A stretch of DNA of 64,000 nucleotides from Solibaculum_A intestinale (GTDB lineage Bacteria; Bacillota; Clostridia; Oscillospirales; Acutalibacteraceae), in contig NZ_JBBMFD010000001.1 of the NCBI RefSeq assembly GCF_040096205.1, forward strand, positions 310,001-374,000, written 5' to 3'. The notes beneath the pieces were generated by a model that did no database searches, had not been told where the DNA came from, and saw only the letters and a list, made by a program, of their open reading frames with translations. This document shows positions 58,286 to 64,000 of the stretch, one piece after another. How positions within the stretch are numbered: the stretch's first letter is position 1; each line of letters opens with the position of its first letter. The translations under genes and the position numbers were made by a program.

Positions 58286-61200
58286 TTATAGGTCGAACAA
58301 GCTCATTTGCTTGCCTTGGGCGGGCGGCTTTGGAAGAAAGGTACAGCCGGTCACCAGTTGAGAAGCTGGTATATCTGCAAGAAAGGGAGACGGCTCTTTG
58401 GCGGAAAGAAGAATCAGCTCGTCCTGAGCGCGGGTCATTCCCACGTAAAAAAGCCGACGTTCCTCTTCTTCGTCAGCAGTCCTCCCGGGCGCATCTAAGG
58501 GCAGGACCCCTTTGCTCACGTCATAAAGAAAAGTCACCGGGAATTCCAGGCCTTTCGCGCCGTGAAAGGTCATCAACCGCACCGCATCGGAAGCATAGGC
58601 ACGCCCGAAACCGCGGGACAAATCCCCTTCCTGGCCGAACACCAAGGCGTTTAAGAAAGAAGGCATGTCATCAAAAAAGGCGGCCGCCGCGCAGAGGTGT
58701 CCGAACTCCTCTGTTTCCGCAATGGCGCACGCCAGCAAGAATTCCCGTACCAGCACCTGAGGTTTCGCCTTGGAAAAGCGGGGGGCGAAATCTTCCCGCA
58801 GGGCCAGGACCTTTTCGACCGCCTTGTCCGCTTTTTTCTCCGGCCCCAGTTCCTCCAGCGTCCGTCCGGTTTGCGAAAGCTCCTGCAAAAGAGAAGCGGC
58901 AAGGTCGGGCGGGCAGTCGAACAGTTCGCGCAGACAAGCGCGCAGGGAAATGAGGTCCCTGGGGTTTTGCAGAAACCGGAAAAAGCCGAGCACGCCCCTT
59001 CCCTGGTCGGAAAGCAAGCCGGGGTCCCGCCCGGTTACGATATAAGGGATGCCCTCCTTTCGCAGGCAGGTTTCCAGCAACGCCGCCTGCCGATGGGTGC
59101 GGTAGAGCACCGCAATGTCCGAAAAGCCCAGGGTCTGGCCCCGCTCTTTTATTCCCGCATCGGTTTCGAGCATGTCCATCCCGCCCACCATCCGTCCAAT
59201 TTCCTTGGCTACATAGATGGCTTGGGACTTTTCGTCCGGGGCGGTAACATAACGCACCCGCTCTCCTTCGGCCCGCCTGGCCTCTAGTGTCCTGGGCGGC
59301 TCTCCCTCCTCCAAAGCCGGGAGCACCGGCAAAGCGCAGGCGAGAATCTGGGGCGTGGAACGGTAATTGCTCGTTAAGCGGATGACGCGGGTATCCGGAT
59401 ATTCCTTAAGAAATCGGGAAAAGCAATGGGCGTCCGACCCGCGAAAGCCATAGATGGCCTGATCCGGGTCCCCGATGAGAAAGACGCTTTCGCTGTCCTT
59501 GGCAAATTCTTCGATCAACTGGTACTGAATTTCGTTGATGTCCTGAAACTCGTCCACCAACAGATGGGTAAACGGACGGCGGGCCTGCTTGTCCAAAGCC
59601 GAAAACACGTCCCTGGTGCAAAGGAGCAGGTCATCAAAGTCCAACACCCCGTAGGCGCGCAGCCTTTCGTTGTACAAAGTGATCGCCTGCGCCAGCTGCT
59701 CAGGCGGGTCTTCCCGGGGAGCCATCCCGTTTTTGACCTTGGATACCTCCCGCAGCAGACGCCTGGGCGAGAGCCGGCCGGGCAGAGAATCGGTCACTTC
59801 CTTCGCAAGGGACAGGGCCTCCCCTTCCTCAATCACCGTCACATCCCCCTTCTGTTCGCAAAGCAGGGACAGGCAGATGGAATGGAAGGTGCCGATGGTC
59901 ATACCCTTGAGCCGCCGTTTGCTGCCCAGCTCCTTTGCCAGACGCTCGCGCATTTCCGCGGCAGCCTTGTTGGTAAAGGTAACGGCGGTAATCTGGGAAG
60001 GCTTTACCCCTTTCTCTTGGATGAGATAAAGGATGCGGGAAACCAGGGTCTTGGTTTTCCCGGTCCCCGGCCCCGCAATCACAGCAACCGCTTTTGCCTC
60101 TTCGGTCACCGCAGCCCGCTGCTGGTCGTTGAGGCCAGCGAGGGGATCTTTTGTTTGCGGCTCTGTTTTCAAAGGCTCTGGAGGTTCTACGGCCGAGGCC
60201 TGCTTTACCGGCGACGCTGTTTGGATTTCAGTGGGCTTCTTTGAGGGCGCGGCCTCTTCTTTGAAAAAGCACATCTGGCCCGACAACCTGCCGATTTCCT
60301 CCGGGGTAAGGAGATGGATTTTCCCATATTCCCCGTCGTAGCCCGGGGTAAGCTCCACCTGCCCGGCCCGCACCCGGCGGATCCCCTCCGCCACGCAGGG
60401 CCCCGCCACCCGTTCAATATCGGCCAGAGGCGCTTCCCGCAGCAGGTAGAATTCGGGACCAAGCTCCCGCAGAAGGGCTTCATACCGGGCAGCCGTCTTT
60501 TTACTGATGAGAGAAAAGCCCAGGGATGCGGCGATGGTTTCGGGAAGGGGAACCAGGCTTTCAAACTTTGCCGGCCGCTTCGGTATGAACCCTTCCGGCC
60601 GGTCGGCCAGCTCCTCTACCCGGTGAAGCACCCCGATGGTGAGCTTTCGCCCGCAGACCGGGCATTTTCCATCCGTGTGCATGGTTTGTGAAGGAGACAG
60701 GCACAGTTTGCAGGCCCGGTGCCCGTCCAAATGGTACTTTCCTTCCTCCGGGAAGAACTCGATGGTCCCTCCGAAGCCGCCCGACTCCGGCTCCTCCAGC
60801 GCCCGTTTCACAGCGGAATAGGAGAGCTCGGTGGTAAAAAGGTTCGCCTCCCGTCCCAGCTTCGCGGGCGAATGGGCATCCGAATTGGAAACGAGTGTAA
60901 ACCGGTCCAGGGCGGAGAGACGCCAGTTCATAGGCGGGTCGGAGGACAGGCCGGTTTCCAGGGCATGGATGTGGGGCGTCAAATCCTCAAAGCATTCCTC
61001 GATGGTATCGAAGCCGGAAAAGGCGCCGAACAGGGAAAAATGCGGCGTCCAGATATGGGCGGGGATAAAGATGGCCCGGGGGCTAACCTCCAGAGTGATC
61101 TCCAGCAGGTCCCGGCTGTCCAGACCCAGGATGGGACGGCCGTCCGAGTGGATGTTGCCGATGGCTTCCAGACGCTTGGAGAGGGCTTGCGCTTCCTCAA

Positions 61201-61534
61201 GCCCGGGCAGCAAAATCAGGTTGTGCACCTTGCGCACCCGCCCGTTCTTCTTGTAAATGGAGCTAATTTCCCCGGAAACCACGAAACGGGGGCGCCGGCT
61301 GCCACCCATCCCCTCGTCCGGCAAGCGGTATTCGTCCTTGAGAGTATAGAATCCCTCCTCGGCGGGCATCAACTTTTCCTTTAAGTCCTCCCGCCAGGCC
61401 GGATGGGTAAAGTCCCCGGTGCCCAGCAGGTCGATCCCCTTGCGGCGGGACCATAGGTCCAGATATTCCGCCACGCACTCTTTGCTGGTGGCGCGGGAAT
61501 ATTTGGAATGGATATGCAAATCCGCGATAAACAT
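58286..61534 (-). CDS. EndoQ-like PHP nuclease fused to UvrD/PcrA-type helicase
   Basis: 1082 residues. Residues 1-425 resemble endonuclease Q: PHP metal motifs DLHIHS (6-10), GTGDFTHP (38-44), SNSDAHSPAKLGRE (216-229), and a zinc site CKLC...CPVC (Cys275, 278, 291, 294). EndoQ cuts next to deaminated or damaged bases. A linker (430-465) rich in Pro/Lys/Thr joins it to an SF1 helicase (466-1082) with Q-motif LNDQQRAAV, Walker A GPGTGKTKT (488-496), DEFQDINEIQY, YRSTPQIL and MTFHGAKGLEFPVTF. ATG 61534 follows AGGAG by 7 nt. Confidence 0.9.
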   Translation of the reverse strand: MFIADLHIHSKYSRATSKECVAEYLDLWSRRKGIDLLGTGDFTHPAWREDLKEKLMPAEEGFYTLKDEYRLPDEGMGGSRRPRFVVSGEISSIYKKNGRVRKVHNLILLPGLEEAQALSKRLEAIGNIHSDGRPILGLDSRDLLEITLEVSPRAIFIPAHIWTPHFSLFGAFSGFDTIEECFEDLTPHIHALETGLSSDPPMNWRLSALDRFTLVSNSDAHSPAKLGREANLFTTELSYSAVKRALEEPESGGFGGTIEFFPEEGKYHLDGHRACKLCLSPSQTMHTDGKCPVCGRKLTIGVLHRVEELADRPEGFIPKRPAKFESLVPLPETIAASLGFSLISKKTAARYEALLRELGPEFYLLREAPLADIERVAGPCVAEGIRRVRAGQVELTPGYDGEYGKIHLLTPEEIGRLSGQMCFFKEEAAPSKKPTEIQTASPVKQASAVEPPEPLKTEPQTKDPLAGLNDQQRAAVTEEAKAVAVIAGPGTGKTKTLVSRILYLIQEKGVKPSQITAVTFTNKAAAEMRERLAKELGSKRRLKGMTIGTFHSICLSLLCEQKGDVTVIEEGEALSLAKEVTDSLPGRLSPRRLLREVSKVKNGMAPREDPPEQLAQAITLYNERLRAYGVLDFDDLLLCTRDVFSALDKQARRPFTHLLVDEFQDINEIQYQLIEEFAKDSESVFLIGDPDQAIYGFRGSDAHCFSRFLKEYPDTRVIRLTSNYRSTPQILACALPVLPALEEGEPPRTLEARRAEGERVRYVTAPDEKSQAIYVAKEIGRMVGGMDMLETDAGIKERGQTLGFSDIAVLYRTHRQAALLETCLRKEGIPYIVTGRDPGLLSDQGRGVLGFFRFLQNPRDLISLRACLRELFDCPPDLAASLLQELSQTGRTLEELGPEKKADKAVEKVLALREDFAPRFSKAKPQVLVREFLLACAIAETEEFGHLCAAAAFFDDMPSFLNALVFGQEGDLSRGFGRAYASDAVRLMTFHGAKGLEFPVTFLYDVSKGVLPLDAPGRTADEEEERRLFYVGMTRAQDELILLSAKEPSPFLADIPASQLVTGCTFLPKPPAQGKQMSLFDL

Positions 61535-61682
61535 ACAACTGCTCCTCTTCCGATGATTGATAGCCCAGGTGTAGATGCTTCCCTCTGTTTTTCTTGTATC
61601 CGCTTTCTGTAAAACTCTTTGGCGGGTTTTCCTTTTGGATAGGCGACGGTGCCGTAGCTTACGGGTATGCCGAAAGGACATC

Positions 61683-62636
61683 CTATTCTTCAAACTCCCG
61701 TAAAAACCACACGTCTTTCACTTCAAACGTCTTTTTGTCCAAATATTGCAGCGGCCCCGCGTCTTTATCAAATGCAAAGGTCAGCTTATACGAGTAAAGC
61801 GCCTGCTTATGATAGCCGGTCCCCTTGTTGAGCGCATTGGTGCCATACTTGCCGTCCCCCAAAAGGGGGTGGCCGATGGAGGCCATGTGGGCGCGGATTT
61901 GATGGGTACGCCCGGTCAGCAGCTCGATTTCCAGAAGGCTGAGCCCGTTTTTTTCCCGCAGCACCCGGTACCGGGTGCGTATGGTACGGCCTCCTTCTAC
62001 CGGATGCCGATAGACGAACACCTTATTTTTATCCGCATCCTTGTGCAGATAACCTTCCAGAGTCGCTTCCTTCTTCTTGAGAATTCCGTGTACAATGCAA
62101 AGGTAATATTTCTTAAGCTCTCGCTCCTTCATCTTCTCGTTGAGCACCCGCAGCGCCGCCGCGTTTTTCGCCGCGATGACGATTCCGCCGGTGTTGCGGT
62201 CGATGCGGTTGACCAAGGCGGGTGCAAAAGAGTTTTCCTTTTCCGGGTCGTATTCCCCTTTGTCATAGAGATAATGCTGAATACGGTCGATAAGGGTATC
62301 GCCGTACTCTTTGTCGTCCGAATGAACCAAAAGGCCCGGTTTTTTGTCCGCTAACAGAATATTTTCGTCCTCATAGACCACCGACACCTTTGCCGGCGCG
62401 GCGGAAAAGGGCAGCTTTTTCGGGGCGGGAGCGAAGAATTCATCCTTAAGATAAAGCTCCACCAGATCCCCTTTCTGAAGCCGGGTGGAAATTTCGCAGC
62501 GTTTGCCGTTTACCTTGATGCGTTTGAGGCGGATGGATTTATAAAGAAGCGATTTCGGCAGAAGCGGCACGGCCTTGGTCACAAACTTGTCGAGCCGCTG
62601 TCCCGCGTCGTTGTCTTTTACAGTGAACTGTTTCAT
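61683..62636 (-). CDS. RluA-family RNA pseudouridine synthase
   Basis: 317 residues. An N-terminal S4 domain (about 12-75; QRLDKFVTKAVPLLPKSLLYKSIRLKRIKVNG broken by turns) precedes the catalytic domain with LVNRIDRNTGGIV (the Asp nucleophile), KYYLCIVHG and LLTGRTHQIRAHMASIGHPLLGDGKYG. It isomerises uridines in 23S rRNA or tRNA; which ones cannot be told (RluC/RluD/YjbO-like). There is about 150 nt between it and the helicase gene, so possibly one transcript. Confidence 0.95.
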   Translation of the reverse strand: MKQFTVKDNDAGQRLDKFVTKAVPLLPKSLLYKSIRLKRIKVNGKRCEISTRLQKGDLVELYLKDEFFAPAPKKLPFSAAPAKVSVVYEDENILLADKKPGLLVHSDDKEYGDTLIDRIQHYLYDKGEYDPEKENSFAPALVNRIDRNTGGIVIAAKNAAALRVLNEKMKERELKKYYLCIVHGILKKKEATLEGYLHKDADKNKVFVYRHPVEGGRTIRTRYRVLREKNGLSLLEIELLTGRTHQIRAHMASIGHPLLGDGKYGTNALNKGTGYHKQALYSYKLTFAFDKDAGPLQYLDKKTFEVKDVWFLREFEE

Positions 62637-62711
62637 GGGGTGAGGGCGTCCTCCTCGTTTTCCAGGTTATGCACAGTATACCATGAAATCCGCTCTTTGT
62701 AACGAGAAGCT

Positions 62712-62739
62712 TTGCAAAATTTGTATATTGGTATATAAT
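62712..62739 (+). promoter_or_regulatory. Promoter of radC
   Basis: TTGCAA (62712-62717), 16-bp spacer and TATAAT (62734-62739), about 38 nt before the start. Confidence 0.75.
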
Positions 62740-62776
62740 TATCGAGAAAGAATAGACGCCAAGTGGCGACGAGGAG

Positions 62777-63496
62777 ATGGATCGGATTTCTATGGCAATG
62801 CATGATGGACACCGGGAACGGCTTCGCAACCGCTTTATCGAGGAGGGGTTGGACAGCTTTGAAATCCATAACGTTTTGGAGCTGGCGCTGTTTTACGCAA
62901 TCCCGCGAAAGGACACCAATGAAATCGCCCACCGGCTTCTGGCCCGGTTCGGAAGCCTATCCGCCGTACTGGAAGCACCGGTGCAGGAGCTGATGCAGGT
63001 GGAGGGCATATCGAAAAATTCGGCGGTGTTTCTTTCCTTAATCCCGGCACTTTGCCGGCGGTATTATGAGGACCGCTGCTCTGGAAAATGCATCACCAGC
63101 GTGGAAGAAGCAGGCGAGTACTTTAAGCCCAAATTCATCGGCCGCACCGACGAGGTAATTTTCTTCCTGGCTTTAGACGGCAAAGGCCGGGTGCTCAACT
63201 GTGAAATCGTATCGGAGGGAGTGGTCAATGAGGTCAACGTCAATGTACGCAAGCTGGTGGAGATCAGTATGCGCTATAAGGCCACTTCTGCAATTCTGGC
63301 TCATCACCATCCAAACGGCAACGCGCTTCCCTCCGAGGCGGACATCGAAACCACCTGGATGGTGCGCCATGCCCTGGAATTCGTGGGCGTAAAGCTGACT
63401 GACCACATCATTGTGGCCGACGATGACTTTATTTCTCTGCGGGAAAGCCGGCAGTATAAATATCTCTTCGAATCGGCGCCCGAACAGAAGGACTGA
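62777..63496 (+). CDS. radC: RadC-family JAMM-domain protein
   Basis: 239 residues. An N-terminal helix-hairpin-helix region (about 55-80; LMQVEGISKNSAVFLSLIP) and a C-terminal MPN/JAMM metalloprotease-like domain with ILAHHHPNGNALPSEAD and LTDHIIVADDDFISL. Once thought to be a DNA-repair protein, its function is unresolved. Starts at 62777, 62792 or 62798 are possible; GAGGAG lies just before the first. Confidence 0.93.
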   Translation: MDRISMAMHDGHRERLRNRFIEEGLDSFEIHNVLELALFYAIPRKDTNEIAHRLLARFGSLSAVLEAPVQELMQVEGISKNSAVFLSLIPALCRRYYEDRCSGKCITSVEEAGEYFKPKFIGRTDEVIFFLALDGKGRVLNCEIVSEGVVNEVNVNVRKLVEISMRYKATSAILAHHHPNGNALPSEADIETTWMVRHALEFVGVKLTDHIIVADDDFISLRESRQYKYLFESAPEQKD

Positions 63497-63577
63497 TTTC
63501 TCCGTAGGGGGCAGAAAAAAGAGGATGCATTGGGCAAGAGACATGGCTTTGGCATCTCTTTGCTGCAAAACGAACAT

Positions 63578-63617
63578 AAAATGGCCGTGGTACCAATTTG
63601 TACCACGGCCATTTTTC
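63578..63617. terminator. Terminator between radC and the right-edge gene
   Basis: AAAATGGCCGTGGTA / TACCACGGCCATTTT with an 8-nt loop and a T-run on the plus strand; A-run symmetry suggests it serves both convergent genes. Confidence 0.88.
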
Positions 63618-63627
63618 TACCTACAAT

Positions 63628-64000
63628 TTAGTTGCGGGTGATTTGGATGGAAACGGTTTTGCCGTCGTCCAGCCATTCGCCGTCGCCGCCGGCCGGTTTG
63701 ACCGTCAGCGTCCGGCTGCCGGGCGTGCCCACCGAGGTGGCCAGCGTCCAGATGCGCACCCCATTCTGGTCCACATAGCTCTTCGAAGAGGTCAGGCCCA
63801 TGCCATTCTCATTGAAGAGACCAACCTTGGAAACGCCCAGGTTGGTGGTTACAGTGATGGTGAAATTCTCGTTGACCTTGGCGTTCTTGGCGCAGACCGC
63901 TTCAAGGACCTTCGCTTCTTCCTCGCTTGCCGGAACCTTCAGGTCCACGGCAATCTGCAGAGCAAAGTCCGCCGTGACTTCCGAGGCATCGCCAAGGACA
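63628..64000 (-). CDS. C-terminus of a protein with Ig-like beta-sandwich (partial)
   Basis: The reading frame is open to the window edge, giving 123 visible residues. The visible domain (about 90 residues: FTITVTTNLGVSKVGLFNENGMG, VRIWTLATSVGTPGSRTLTVKP, GKTVSIQITRN) has alternating beta strands typical of Ig-like or bacterial surface domains. The rest of the gene lies outside. A GTG at 63948 could be mistaken for a start, but the frame continues upstream (ALQIAVDLK). Function unknown; probably secreted. Confidence 0.65.
   Translation of the reverse strand, partial: VLGDASEVTADFALQIAVDLKVPASEEEAKVLEAVCAKNAKVNENFTITVTTNLGVSKVGLFNENGMGLTSSKSYVDQNGVRIWTLATSVGTPGSRTLTVKPAGGDGEWLDDGKTVSIQITRN

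Noticed and set aside
1..64000. CRISPR array, prophage or insertion sequence
   Set aside because: I saw no regularly spaced repeats, no transposase or integrase genes and no phage structural genes in the window.

Overview
The window is a bacterial chromosome segment, moderately G+C-rich in its coding parts and almost gap-free. The gene content points to an anaerobic, endospore-forming member of the Clostridia. It has a complete spoIIIAA-AH operon, small CotF-like coat genes, a CotJC-type manganese catalase, a collagen-like exosporium gene remnant, and the SCIFF peptide gene, which is a clostridial signature next to tgt-yajC. I cannot fix the family from sequence alone. An Oscillospiraceae/Ruminococcaceae-type organism would fit.

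Layout. 1-2600 (minus): tgt, yajC, a TIGR04086-type membrane protein, the SCIFF ranthipeptide precursor, and the first four codons of its probable radical-SAM maturase. 2900-4230: an intracellular GH13 amylase. 4365-8190 (plus): a TPP riboswitch with terminator, then thiS-thiF-thiG-thiH and a TenI-like gene, i.e. the thiazole branch of thiamine synthesis. 8400-10400: three genes for membrane or small proteins. 10500-13400 (minus): a two-component system plus a secreted partner. 13700-14140: two small spore-coat-like genes. 14600-15200: a collagen-like exosporium gene broken by two frameshifts. 15400: tRNA-Pro. 15550-26050 (minus): the conserved clostridial run asp23-nusB-(TsaD paralog)-xseA-xseB-ispA-PAP2-dxs-tlyA-nadK-argR-recN, which makes isoprenoid precursors and NADP and repairs DNA. 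26240-27110: a VanZ gene. 27150-32100 (minus): spoIIIAH to spoIIIAA, the mother-cell side of the SpoIIIA-SpoIIQ channel.

32600-34540: a small ferritin-like/coat-like gene, an orphan MazF, a short HTH regulator and a structured, protein-free stretch that may be an RNA. 34550-39650: an ABC-2 drug/peptide exporter, divergent from a LiaS/NarL-type two-component system with shared repeats in the promoter gap. 39800-43600 (minus): a PH-domain protein, a MATE transporter, rubrerythrin, Fe/Mn superoxide dismutase and a DUF1905 protein. 43700-45000: a HEAT-repeat protein and a decayed P-loop kinase gene. 45000-47880: a yybP-ykoY manganese riboswitch with terminator controlling a P2-type cation ATPase, probably a Mn2+/Ca2+ exporter. 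47900-49800: a CapA lipoprotein and a LURP-one-like protein. 50000-50960: an AT-rich patch with a small cationic peptide gene whose ribosome binding site lies in a hairpin, a 16-codon mini-ORF, and an XRE-type regulator.

51000-58280: manganese catalase, then a minus-strand unit of siroheme/4Fe-4S reductase plus FecB-FecC-FecE transporter, divergent from a LysR regulator and followed by a CoA-disulfide reductase-rhodanese. This looks like a sulfur/redox island. 58280-63620: an EndoQ(PHP)-UvrD helicase fusion, an RluA pseudouridine synthase and RadC. The right edge cuts a protein with an Ig-like C-terminus.

The best candidates for a second look are the cationic peptide/mini-ORF/XRE patch, the siroheme reductase-FecBCD-CoA disulfide reductase island, the EndoQ-UvrD fusion, the broken exosporium gene, and the structured stretch at 34.1-34.5 kb.
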